Assembly (NCBI GenBank): GCA_013286235.1
Contig: JABDGE010000020.1
Span: forward strand, 1-50,160
Reading direction: 5' to 3'
DNA: 50,160 nt
Source of the DNA: Bacteroidota bacterium
GTDB lineage: Bacteria > Bacteroidota > Bacteroidia > Sphingobacteriales > Sphingobacteriaceae
Shown: positions 25,038 through 34,166 of the stretch, in pieces
Layout of the letters: every line of letters begins with the position of its first letter
Numbering within the stretch: the first letter of the stretch is position 1
Notes under the pieces: generated by a model
Database searches by the model: none
What the model saw: only the letters and a program-made list of their open reading frames with translations
Told to the model about the DNA's origin: nothing
Position numbers and translations under genes: made by a program

Positions 25038-27488
25038 CTAATCCACTACCATCTGCATAAAGTTCTTGCGCAATTTCAACCGCAATATTTTATCCTTTTC
25101 AAAGGTAAACTCTTTGATCACCTTGCTGTCGACAATTATCCGCGACGGTTTAAAAGGGAGCCCAATGATCTCAAAGTCGTAATTCTCGTATCTCGGCGTG
25201 TACAAGCCCTCCATACTTTGCTGGATGGTAAGCTTATTATTCTTGCCGTGAACTACATATTTCTTTTCGAGGTAAATATCCTGTTCATAGGCAAATGTCT
25301 CTCCGTAATCCTCAAACAAAAAGGAATTCACTTCGTAATCGCTGTAATACACCTTGAGCTTAACCTCCTCGATTTCCTTTTCGCCGACATATTGCATTGG
25401 GGGATACTCGGGGATCACCGACCCGGCCTTTATAAATATCGGCATGGTCTCCAGGGGGGTTGCCACTTCAACTTCTTTGCCGCCCTCTACAATTTGATTC
25501 GTCCAGAAATAATACCATTTCCCTTTTGGAACGTACACCTTCCTGCTTTTTTGACCGGGCGCGAGCACCGGGCAGATCAATATTTTGTCGCCATAGGTAA
25601 ATTCGTCCTGCCTGAAATGGTTCTTTACCACATCTTGTTCGTGCATCACTATCGGCCGAAGGATGGGGAACCCGTAACGATGATGTTCCCAAAAAACCGA
25701 ATACATATAGGGAAGCAAGCGGTATCTTAATTCAATAAACTTGCGGTTGATGCTTGTGTACGGTTCGCCAAAGCTCCATGGCTCACGCTCCTTGGTATCA
25801 CCGGCCGAATGCGCCCGCATAAAGGGCGAAAATGTACCCAATTGTATCCACCGGGTAAAAAGCTCGCCGTCAGGCTCTCCGCTGAAACCGCCAATATCCG
25901 TACCGCAAAATGATATTCCCGATATCGACAGCCGCTGGCATTGAATATTTCCTAAGATCAGGTGCTCCCATGAAGCCACGTTGTCACCTGTCCATACTGA
26001 CGAAAACCTTTGAACACCCGAATATCCCGCCCTCGTAATGGTAAACGGGCGCTTATTTTTCATGATCTTGCGCAAGCCATCATAGGTAGCGCGCACCATC
26101 TGCATTCCATAAACATTATGGGCCTTCCGGTGCGATCCGCGATAGCCGTCGTATTGGTGCCGCACATCATCAGGGAACGTTCCCGATCCAAATACCGCCG
26201 GTTCATTCATATCGTTCCAAACCCCGGCAACGCCCATTTGTACAAGCTCCTCAAATAAGCCACCCCACCATTCGCGTACTTCGGGGTTGGTAAAGTCGGG
26301 GAACTGGCATCGGCCCGGCCATACGTGGCCTTCCATAAAATAGTCGTCGCTTCTCCGGCAGAAATAGCGTTTTTCCTTGCCTTCCTTGAATACCGAGTAA
26401 TTGTCGTCCACCCGTATACCCGGGTCAATGATCACCACCGTTTTAAAACCATCCGCCGCCAATTCCCGGATCATTTTTTTAGGATCAGGAAAGTATTTTT
26501 TATTCCAGGTAAAGCAGCGGTACCCGTCCATGTAATCAATATCCAGGTAGATGCCGTCGCAGGGTATCTTGTTCTCCCTGAAACCATTGGCTATCTTGCG
26601 CACCTTGCTTTCAGGGTAATAACTCCAGCGGCATTGGTGATAGCCGAGCGCCCAAAGCGGGGGCATAGGGTGGGTACCGGTAATAATGTGGTATCGCTTT
26701 ACCACGTCCATCATGTGCGGACCGTGGATATAGTAGTACTGCAATTCGCCGCCATCCGCCCAAAAACTTGTTTTGGTAGGGTCTTCCGCGCCAAAATCAA
26801 AATGGGCTTTAAAAGTGTTGTCAAAAAATATCCCGTGCGAAATACCCTCATTTACGCTGATATAGAAAGGTATACTGCGGTAAAGCGGGTCCTGGTTCCA
26901 GGCAAAAGAGTACGCATCCGTGTTCCAATTTTTCAGCCGCTTGCCGCGCAGGTTGAACTCGGTAGGTTTATCGCCCAGCCCAAAAAAGCTTTCCTCTTCG
27001 TGACAAACTTTGGTGCAAAAAACATAATAGCCACCGAACTTTACATTTTCCTCCCAGTGCATCTGTGCGGCGTCGGAATTGGTAATGTGGCCTTCGTTAT
27101 CCGAAAAAGATATCAAAAAGTCGGCCTTGCGGACATGACAGTTGACTGCGTTGGTCGAAACACAGTATTCATCTTCGTATTCTATCAGGCCAAAATCTAT
27201 AACCTTGTTTTCGAGCTTGGGCACTGCATAGGAAAAATCCTCCAGGAAAACGCTATGCGGGGCCAATCTTACCCTGATGATCTCATTGGTCACCACTACG
27301 ATCTCTACCTTCGCGTCCCCGTCGGAAAAACAGAATTTATTACCCGCCTGCTGCACACTTTTTGGCGCGCCCAGGTATTTTTTTATGATCGGCTTTATCC
27401 CTTCAGCAGGGTTATTAAGGTGGTGAAATTCATCCTCTTCCACTAAATTATTAACAACAAGCTCCGGGTTAAGTACATTATCTTCCAT
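25038..27488 (-). CDS. GH31 alpha-glucosidase
   Basis: An 816-residue cytosolic exo-acting alpha-glucosidase releasing glucose from maltose and maltodextrins, by family resemblance. It has an N-terminal beta-sandwich (about 55-250), then the GH31 barrel with nucleophile Asp426 in VWNDMNEPAVF and acid/base Asp502 in WTGDN, and C-terminal beta domains of the DUF5110 type. RAGYSGVQRFSSVWTGDN and GTDIGGFSG are typical of the alpha-glucosidase branch. Alpha-xylosidase is possible in this family but less likely in this locus. No signal peptide, consistent with action on imported maltodextrin. ATG at 27488, followed by a 5' gap to the transporter gene of about 100 bases. Confidence 0.92.
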   Translation of the reverse strand: MEDNVLNPELVVNNLVEEDEFHHLNNPAEGIKPIIKKYLGAPKSVQQAGNKFCFSDGDAKVEIVVVTNEIIRVRLAPHSVFLEDFSYAVPKLENKVIDFGLIEYEDEYCVSTNAVNCHVRKADFLISFSDNEGHITNSDAAQMHWEENVKFGGYYVFCTKVCHEEESFFGLGDKPTEFNLRGKRLKNWNTDAYSFAWNQDPLYRSIPFYISVNEGISHGIFFDNTFKAHFDFGAEDPTKTSFWADGGELQYYYIHGPHMMDVVKRYHIITGTHPMPPLWALGYHQCRWSYYPESKVRKIANGFRENKIPCDGIYLDIDYMDGYRCFTWNKKYFPDPKKMIRELAADGFKTVVIIDPGIRVDDNYSVFKEGKEKRYFCRRSDDYFMEGHVWPGRCQFPDFTNPEVREWWGGLFEELVQMGVAGVWNDMNEPAVFGSGTFPDDVRHQYDGYRGSHRKAHNVYGMQMVRATYDGLRKIMKNKRPFTITRAGYSGVQRFSSVWTGDNVASWEHLILGNIQCQRLSISGISFCGTDIGGFSGEPDGELFTRWIQLGTFSPFMRAHSAGDTKEREPWSFGEPYTSINRKFIELRYRLLPYMYSVFWEHHRYGFPILRPIVMHEQDVVKNHFRQDEFTYGDKILICPVLAPGQKSRKVYVPKGKWYYFWTNQIVEGGKEVEVATPLETMPIFIKAGSVIPEYPPMQYVGEKEIEEVKLKVYYSDYEVNSFLFEDYGETFAYEQDIYLEKKYVVHGKNNKLTIQQSMEGLYTPRYENYDFEIIGLPFKPSRIIVDSKVIKEFTFEKDKILRLKLRKNFMQMVVD

Positions 27489-27592
27489 CCAAAAATATTA
27501 GTGTATGAGCAAATATGGTCATTGTGTTAGTTTAACGCAATATACAAATTACGATTAATTGCACCATAATTGTGCCAGTAAAACTGTTTATT

Positions 27593-28978
27593 TTACAATT
27601 GTGGATTGACGGCGGGTTCGTCGATGATCTGTATCTTTTTACCGTCCTGCACAAAAAGCACAGATATAGCCCCTACAAACATCAATACGCCGGCCATAAT
27701 CAATGCGTCTACCGCCTGGCCGTTGAAAAAATGTTTAACGATGGGACTTCCAAAAACACCGTTTACGATTTGCGGCCCGGTGATAAAAAAGTTGAATACG
27801 CCCATATAAACACCGATCTTTCGTGCAGGTATCGAGCTTGACAATATGGCATAAGGCATTGCGAGTATGCTGCCCCAGGCCAGGCCTACCCCCACCATCG
27901 ATAATAGCAGCAAGTAGTGGTTCTGTATAAAGAAAATAGAGATCAAGCCAATGCCACCCATCGTTAGCGAAAAGGCGTGGGTTTTTTTTCGGTTTAATTT
28001 CTTTACGATCGAAGGCAACAACAGTGCATAAATAGCAGAAACAACATTGTAAACGGCGAACATTTTACCCACCCAGTCGCTGGCCTCGGAATAGGCATGA
28101 GAAGAAGTATCGCTGGCCGGAAGATGATAAACATGCGAAGCAATCGCAGGCGTAGTAAATACCCACATAGAGAATAATGCGAACCACGAAAAAAATTGCA
28201 CTATACCCAACTGCCTCATTGTTTTTGGCATGTTTGCCAGGTCATTTATGAATTCGGATATGCCGCTCCTTTTTATTCCTTCGTCAGGATCGGGTTCGTG
28301 GAAGGTGGCGTAGACCTCTGGCGGGTATTCTTTTGTTTTTATTACGGTCCATAAAATGCAGCCTATCAATATCAGGCCGCCTGCATAAAACGAATACAAA
28401 AGATTGTTTGGGACAATGCCTTTTGGTGCTACGTCGGAAATATGGAACCAGTCGGCCAAAATGGAAGGCAACAGGGAACCCACTATCGCTCCCACGCCGA
28501 TGAGGCAGGTTTGCAGCGAGAACCCAAGATTGTGCTGGCTATCAGGGAGGTTATCAGCAACCAAAGCCCTAAACGGCTCCATTGCTACATTGAATGATGC
28601 ATCCATCAGCATCAGCATGCCGGCGCCGGCAATTATCGGCGATATTAAAAAAGCTAAGCCAGACGCGTTCGGCAGGAAACAAAGCGCCAATCCGGACATC
28701 AGCGCGCCCGTTAAGAAATAGGGACGCCTGCGGCCAAGCCGTGTCCAGGTACGGTCGCTATAATGACCGATGATGGGTTGGATGATCATCCCTGTAAGTG
28801 GAGCCGCCAGCCAAAACCAGGATAAATTATCGACGTTTGCACCGAATTTTAGCAAAATGCTGCTGGCATACCCGGTTTGCAGGGCAAAACCAAATTGGAT
28901 GCCCAAAAAACCAAAACTCATATTCCAGATTTGCCAGAAGTCGAGCCGGGGTTTTTGTTTGATGGTGAACGTGGTCAT
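27593..28978 (-). CDS. MFS sugar porter, SLC45/GPH-like (maltose uptake?)
   Basis: A 461-residue inner-membrane protein with twelve likely helices. Loop 2-3 has GHYSDRTWTRLGRRRPY, the sucrose/maltose-type (SLC45 and plant SUT) version of the MFS signature, which marks proton-linked disaccharide uptake. Position between the cytosolic GH13/maltose phosphorylase genes and GH31/glgE supports maltose or short maltodextrins as substrate. This is inference. In Bacteroidota the outer-membrane step is normally SusC/SusD, absent here, so uptake across the outer membrane must be encoded elsewhere. Confidence 0.85.
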   Translation of the reverse strand: MTTFTIKQKPRLDFWQIWNMSFGFLGIQFGFALQTGYASSILLKFGANVDNLSWFWLAAPLTGMIIQPIIGHYSDRTWTRLGRRRPYFLTGALMSGLALCFLPNASGLAFLISPIIAGAGMLMLMDASFNVAMEPFRALVADNLPDSQHNLGFSLQTCLIGVGAIVGSLLPSILADWFHISDVAPKGIVPNNLLYSFYAGGLILIGCILWTVIKTKEYPPEVYATFHEPDPDEGIKRSGISEFINDLANMPKTMRQLGIVQFFSWFALFSMWVFTTPAIASHVYHLPASDTSSHAYSEASDWVGKMFAVYNVVSAIYALLLPSIVKKLNRKKTHAFSLTMGGIGLISIFFIQNHYLLLLSMVGVGLAWGSILAMPYAILSSSIPARKIGVYMGVFNFFITGPQIVNGVFGSPIVKHFFNGQAVDALIMAGVLMFVGAISVLFVQDGKKIQIIDEPAVNPQL

Positions 28979-29080
28979 AATCTATTGGTTCAATAGTTTA
29001 AATAATTGGCTGTTGAAGGCGATTTACAGGATAAATAGCAAGCAATAATCTTAAACTCCTCTAATCCTACAAATCTTAGT

Positions 29081-30805
29081 TCAGACGAATTCCAGCAGCA
29101 TACCGCCCGAAGGGGGAATGGTTAGCTGCAGGCCATCCGCAATATCATTCGTATCGTATTTATTGCCCCAAAGCAGGTCGGTAAACTCCTGCCTGCCTGT
29201 CAAATTCAGATAATTTAACAGGTCAGCGGGCAACTTGACGTTTATGTTCCATTCGCTGCGGTTAAAATTGGCAATCACTAATATACGTTGTTTATCCGTA
29301 TGGCGAATAAAGATATATAAATGTTCATTAAACCATGGCTCCCGTTCGTTGGCCAGCATTAGTTCCCAAAAGTTACCTACACGCAGCGCTTCATTGTTGA
29401 CAACAGCATTCAACAAGCTGCTGTAAAAGTCACGAAGATTTTTCTGACTATCGGATAACGCCCCGCCATCAAATTGGCCACCGTTTATCCATTTCTGAAG
29501 TTCGGGAACACCCCAGTAATCAAATATGGTGGTACGCCCATCATCCGGACTAAATCCTGCAACACCGGCGCCGGGCTCGCCGATTTCCTGCCCGGAGTAA
29601 ACCATGACCGGGCCGGTTGAAAGCGTCGCGGTAATGATCATCCCCGGCACGGCCAGCCATGGGTCGCCGGCAAATTGGGGCGAAGCGATGCGCCGCTCAT
29701 CGTGGTTTTCCATAAAGCGCAGCATGTGTTCATCAATGCCCCTGGTATCACGGTTCCACAGTTGATTGATATCCCAGGTGGTGGAGTTGGGGGTATTTTT
29801 GGTGAGTCGCTTAATGGCGTCGTACAAGCCTACCTTATCATACAGGTAATCAAACTTACCCACTTCGATATAGCTATTATAAAGATTGGGGTTATAAGCC
29901 TCGCCGATAAAAATGATTTGCGGATATGTGGCTTTTACCGCCGGGATCACACAGCCCCAGAACTCAAACGGCACCATCTCCACCATGTCGCAGCGAAAAC
30001 CATCCACACCCTTTGAGGCCCAGAATAGCAGGATGTCGCGCATTTTATTCCATAATGGAGGTACCGGGTTAAAATAAGGAGTGAGCCCGTTAAAATAGTT
30101 CACGCCATAATTCAGCTTGATCGTTTCGAACCAGTCGTTGATAGAAGGTGTAGCGCTGAAAACGTCATTGCCGGTAGCTTTGGCTGGAAATTCGTCAAAT
30201 TTGCCGTCTTTTAAAGGGCTTTTAAATTCGTCGCCGCCCGGATTATAGCCTTTTGGCACTTGAAAACGCTGTCCGGGAAGGTAATAAAAATCGTTTTTGG
30301 GGTCGAATGCCTTGGTTTTGTCATCATCTTCACCAAAATCGCGAATAGCTGCCGGTTTTGCATCAGAATGATAGGTACGCGCAACGTGGTTAGGTACCAT
30401 GTCCATGATCACCTTCAAGCCGCTGTTGTGGGTGCGTTTGATCAGCGCCTCATATTCAGCCATGCGGTTGGCGACATCGACAGCCAGATCAGGATCTATA
30501 TCGTAGTAGTCTTTTATCGCATAGGGAGAGCCTGCACGGCCCTTAACTACATCCGGATCATCAGGATTAATCCCGAATGCGCTGTAGTCGGTCATGGTGG
30601 CATGTTCTATTACGCCGGTGTACCACACATGGGTAAAGCCCAATTTTTTTATTTCCAAAAGTGCCTGGCTGGTGAGGTCATTGAGCTTGCCAACCCCGTT
30701 TTCTTCAATGGAACCGTAAGTTTTATTAAGGCTGGTTTTGTTGCCAAACAGGCGTGGCAACAGTTGGTAGATGATAAGCTTGCGATCGGTAACCGGTTGT
30801 TCCAT
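29081..30805 (-). CDS. Cytosolic alpha-amylase-family GH13 protein
   Basis: A 574-residue GH13 enzyme without signal peptide. Barrel motifs: DMVPNH at 135-140, nucleophile Asp273 in GFRCDMVEM, acid/base Glu302 in IFIGEAY, and MENHDERRI near 364. The start KLIIYQLLPRLFG and the long loop between residues 145 and 235 differ from SusA-like, TreS-like and neopullulanase enzymes, so the exact activity is open: hydrolysis or transglycosylation of short maltodextrins is most likely. It starts 11 bases after maltose phosphorylase and is thus co-translated with it. Annotations elsewhere would read only alpha-amylase family. Confidence 0.85.
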   Translation of the reverse strand: MEQPVTDRKLIIYQLLPRLFGNKTSLNKTYGSIEENGVGKLNDLTSQALLEIKKLGFTHVWYTGVIEHATMTDYSAFGINPDDPDVVKGRAGSPYAIKDYYDIDPDLAVDVANRMAEYEALIKRTHNSGLKVIMDMVPNHVARTYHSDAKPAAIRDFGEDDDKTKAFDPKNDFYYLPGQRFQVPKGYNPGGDEFKSPLKDGKFDEFPAKATGNDVFSATPSINDWFETIKLNYGVNYFNGLTPYFNPVPPLWNKMRDILLFWASKGVDGFRCDMVEMVPFEFWGCVIPAVKATYPQIIFIGEAYNPNLYNSYIEVGKFDYLYDKVGLYDAIKRLTKNTPNSTTWDINQLWNRDTRGIDEHMLRFMENHDERRIASPQFAGDPWLAVPGMIITATLSTGPVMVYSGQEIGEPGAGVAGFSPDDGRTTIFDYWGVPELQKWINGGQFDGGALSDSQKNLRDFYSSLLNAVVNNEALRVGNFWELMLANEREPWFNEHLYIFIRHTDKQRILVIANFNRSEWNINVKLPADLLNYLNLTGRQEFTDLLWGNKYDTNDIADGLQLTIPPSGGMLLEFV

Positions 30806-30816
30806 TTCTCTATTGC

Positions 30817-33126
30817 TCAGGCTTCAACCAGCAACTCGTCGTTAGCTTTTACGAATTGTTCCTTGCCATACACCAGTACAACCGTGCTGCTTCCCGACAG
30901 ATTTTTGATCTGCACGCCATCCTTGCTTACTTTTATATTGAGCAAAGAACCGCGGAAGCCTATGTGGAACGAAAACGACTTCCATTTACCGGGCAGAAAG
31001 GGGTTAAATGATAATTTTCCATCCCTTACCCGCATACCGCCGAAACCTTCAACCACCGACATCCAGGTACCGGCCATTGATGTGATATGACAGCCATCCT
31101 CCGTGTCGTTGTTATAATCGTCAAGATCAAGGCGCGATGTACGCAGGTAAAACTCATAAGCCCGGGCTTCGTCACCAAGTTTTGCCGCTATAATAGCATG
31201 CACACAAGGTGATAGCGACGATTCATGCACGGTACGCGGTTCATAAAAGTCATAATTCCGACGAATGGTATCCAAATCATATTGATCCTCAAAGAAATAC
31301 ATCCCCTGTAGCACATCGGCCTGTTTAATAAAGCAGGAACGCAATATCCTGTCCCAGCTCCATTTTTGGGTAATGGGCCGTTCCGTTGCAGGCAGGTCTT
31401 TTACCAGCACCTGTTCTTTGTCCATATATCCATCCTGCTGTAAAAACACCTGGTAATCGTTTTCAAACGGGAAATACATTTTCTCGATGATGCCCTTAAA
31501 CCTCGCCGTCTCTTCCGCTTCGTTGAAATTTGTTTTGCTTACCAGCGCGGCATATTTGGCGGGGGCTGTTGCTTTAACTTTCGCAGCAACTTCCATCGCA
31601 TATTCCATGCACCAGGTAGCCTGTTTATTGGTGTACCAGTTATTGTTGACGTTATTTTCGTATTCATTCGGGCCCGTAACGCCCAATATTACATATTGCT
31701 GCTTTTCGTTCGACCAATTAACCCGCTGCGACCAAAAACGGGCAATGGCAATCAACACCTCGAGTCCGTAATCAGCGAGGTAATCTTCGTCGCCTGTATA
31801 ACGTACGTAATTGTAAATCGCAAATGCGATAGCGCCATTACGGTGGATTTCCTCAAAAGTGATCTCCCACTCATTGTGGCACTCCGTTCCATCCATGGTG
31901 ACCATAGGGTATAAAGCGGCGCCGTCGTTAAAGCCCAGCAAGGTTGCATTATCTATTGCTTTACCCAATTGCTTATACCTGTACAGCAATAGATTTTTGG
32001 TAACCTGTTGTTTTGCGGTAGCAAGGTAAAATGGAACGCAATAAGCCTCCGTATCCCAATAGGTCGAGCCTCCGTATTTTTCACCCGTAAATCCTTTAGG
32101 CCCGATGTTTAAGCGATCGTCCTCGCCGGTATAGGTCTGGTTAAGCTGAAAAATATTAAAACGGATGGCCTGCTGTGCTGCCGTATCGCCTTCAATTATG
32201 ATATCGTTGTGCTTCCACTTTTTAGCCCAAGCCTTGGCCTGTTCAGCTAACAAAACGTCAAAACGTTTCTCACTTAACTCGAGCAGGATTTGCCGCGTAT
32301 CAGGCGCAAGTTCGGCAGTTGGATGATTTAACGAGGCCAGGTTGGAAACGTATTTAATCAGGGTTGTTTTCTGCCCTTTTTTTGCCTTTACCTGGATCTG
32401 CGAGGCCACATATTTTTCTTTCTGCAGTGGCTGCACATTCGGCGAAACCGGTTCACCATCCTGGAAAACGACTACCTGCATTCCCGTCACTACCTCGAAC
32501 CCTGTTTTTTTGGTGCGCATGTGAATAAACCCACCTAACGGCCAGGTTTCTTTTGTTACTTCATCCCAAAATTTTTCGCCGTAATTCGAATCCTGGTTCA
32601 CTACATCGCCATCAATAAACGGAGTGAGCATTAAAGCACCATCAAAGTTTATTGGCGTGATGCTGTATTTAATTGCACCGGTTTCATCATTCGCAATGCT
32701 GCAAAAGCGGATCGCCTCAACTTCGATCAATTTTCCGCTGCCGGTTTTTGCAGTGAAAGTCCTTTTGAGAAAGCCCTCTTTCATATTCAATTCCCGCCTG
32801 AAACTGGCCACTTCACATTTCGCGAGATCCAGTTGTTCGCCGTCGATCGTTACATCTATCCCTATCCAATTGGCCGCATTGATCACCTTGGCAAAATATT
32901 CCGGGTAGCCGTTTTTCCACCAGCCCACGCGGGTCTTATCGGGATAATAAACACCTGCGACATAATTTCCGCTGAGTGTTTCGCCGCTGTAAGCTTCCTC
33001 GAAGTTGGCGCGCTGGCCCATTCGACCATTACCCAGGCTGAATATGCTTTCAGATATTTTGTTACACGCGGGGTTAAAGCCCCGTTCTATGATCTTCCAC
33101 TCGTCAACTTCAATATAGTCCTTCAT
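30817..33126 (-). CDS. Maltose phosphorylase, GH65
   Basis: Splits maltose with phosphate into glucose and beta-glucose-1-phosphate, in the cytosol. The 769 residues have the GH65 layout: N-terminal super-sandwich (1 to about 270), a linker helix, the (alpha/alpha)6 barrel and a small C-terminal beta domain. The general acid is Glu488 in GVTGPNEYE. GPKGFTGEKYGG at 342-353 and the phosphate-site HESSLSP fit phosphorylases rather than hydrolases. Trehalose or kojibiose phosphorylases are alternatives in GH65. The beta-phosphoglucomutase gene 100 bases upstream suits an enzyme making beta-glucose-1-phosphate, and the amylase context favours maltose. Confidence 0.9.
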   Translation of the reverse strand: MKDYIEVDEWKIIERGFNPACNKISESIFSLGNGRMGQRANFEEAYSGETLSGNYVAGVYYPDKTRVGWWKNGYPEYFAKVINAANWIGIDVTIDGEQLDLAKCEVASFRRELNMKEGFLKRTFTAKTGSGKLIEVEAIRFCSIANDETGAIKYSITPINFDGALMLTPFIDGDVVNQDSNYGEKFWDEVTKETWPLGGFIHMRTKKTGFEVVTGMQVVVFQDGEPVSPNVQPLQKEKYVASQIQVKAKKGQKTTLIKYVSNLASLNHPTAELAPDTRQILLELSEKRFDVLLAEQAKAWAKKWKHNDIIIEGDTAAQQAIRFNIFQLNQTYTGEDDRLNIGPKGFTGEKYGGSTYWDTEAYCVPFYLATAKQQVTKNLLLYRYKQLGKAIDNATLLGFNDGAALYPMVTMDGTECHNEWEITFEEIHRNGAIAFAIYNYVRYTGDEDYLADYGLEVLIAIARFWSQRVNWSNEKQQYVILGVTGPNEYENNVNNNWYTNKQATWCMEYAMEVAAKVKATAPAKYAALVSKTNFNEAEETARFKGIIEKMYFPFENDYQVFLQQDGYMDKEQVLVKDLPATERPITQKWSWDRILRSCFIKQADVLQGMYFFEDQYDLDTIRRNYDFYEPRTVHESSLSPCVHAIIAAKLGDEARAYEFYLRTSRLDLDDYNNDTEDGCHITSMAGTWMSVVEGFGGMRVRDGKLSFNPFLPGKWKSFSFHIGFRGSLLNIKVSKDGVQIKNLSGSSTVVLVYGKEQFVKANDELLVEA

Positions 33127-33225
33127 TCTTTATAATAATAAATCTGCCTTTCTCATCTGCTCCGCATTAACGGATAACATTCATCATTTCAGCAAGGCTA
33201 ACCATGCTGATAAGATCAGGAAAGG

Positions 33226-33876
33226 CTATAAGGTATATAATTTCTCTAAACTCATTTTGTCTAAGCCGCTCACTACCAGATCAGCTTCGTTAAGTACTTC
33301 TGGCGACCCAATTCCTACCGCTTTCATGCCGCCGTTTTTTGCGGCCTCCACGCCTGCTATCGCATCCTCAAACACAACGCAATCTGCAGGGGCAATATTC
33401 AACTCTTCGGCTGCTACTAAAAACACTTCCGGGTCGGGTTTTGGCTTGCTCACCTTGTTGCCATCAATTATGGCATCGAACAGTCCTGTAATTCCCACCT
33501 TATCCAGTATCGTCCCGCTGTTTTTGCTCGCCGAACCCAGGGCAGTTTTTAAACCAGCCTCCCGGCAAGCTATTACAAATTCTTTTGCACCAGGCAGAAT
33601 TTCATCCGGCGTCATATGGCTGATCATCTCCACATACCAGGCGTTTTTCTTCGCTGCCAATGCCTCCTGCTCTTCAGGGGTTTTGGTTATCCCGCCCCAT
33701 TGCAACATCAATTCCAGCGAACGCATCCTGCTGACACCCTTCAGTTTTTCGTTCTCATCCACGGTCAGATCAAAACCCAATTCGTTTGCCAATCGTTTCC
33801 ACGCTTTGTAATGATAAACCGCAGTATCAACTATAACCCCGTCGAGATCGAATATACAGGCCTTTATTATACTCAT
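33226..33876 (-). CDS. pgmB: Beta-phosphoglucomutase
   Basis: HAD-fold enzyme of about 216 residues converting beta-glucose-1-phosphate to glucose-6-phosphate. The nucleophile and acid/base aspartates lie in CIFDLDGVIVDT, with KLKGVSRMRSLELML in the cap, SASKNS as motif II, and KPKPDPEVFL then EDAIAGVEAAK near the C-terminus. A TTG at 33888 would add four residues. ATG 33876 gives the normal start, one residue or two before the FDLDG strand. The pairing with maltose phosphorylase is classic and sends the phosphorylated half of maltose to glycolysis. Confidence 0.94.
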   Translation of the reverse strand: MSIIKACIFDLDGVIVDTAVYHYKAWKRLANELGFDLTVDENEKLKGVSRMRSLELMLQWGGITKTPEEQEALAAKKNAWYVEMISHMTPDEILPGAKEFVIACREAGLKTALGSASKNSGTILDKVGITGLFDAIIDGNKVSKPKPDPEVFLVAAEELNIAPADCVVFEDAIAGVEAAKNGGMKAVGIGSPEVLNEADLVVSGLDKMSLEKLYTL

Positions 33877-34047
33877 ATTAACCGGCAAATTTAATTAATC
33901 AGGTATAAGGCGCTTACGGATTGCCGGCCGTAAAGCACTTTTAACATATTCTTAATATTACACATTCAAAAACTCCGTTTTTTGGAAATTTTACAATTCA
34001 GATAGTTCTTGTCACGAACAATGATCCCTCCCGCCTCTTATCGCTTT

Positions 34048-34166
34048 GGTCTTTCAGCTTTTAGCTTTCCGCTCTTCCCCGGCCATGAACTATGAATCCT
34101 ACTGCCACTGCCGATCCCCTTCCACCTCCGGCTATGAACCATGAACTATGAGCCATGAACCATAAA
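34048..34166 (-). repeat. Two adjacent 7-bp-period arrays (AGTTCATG and CTTTTAG types)
   Basis: Directly after the TAG of the SusA-like gene, five heptamers on the plus strand (CTATGAA, CCATGAA, CTATGAG and so on, 34132-34166) are followed by a non-repeated stretch. Two more CCATGAA/CTATGAA units lie at 34083-34097, and an unrelated array with units CTTTCAG, CTTTTAG, CTTTCCG covers 34048-34080. Two different unit types side by side are unusual. Confidence 0.75.

Noticed and set aside
26325..27446. 373-codon plus-strand frame antisense to the GH31 gene
   Set aside because: It is long only because of the GH31 codon pattern. Its product has no domain and the GH31 gene on the other strand is certain.
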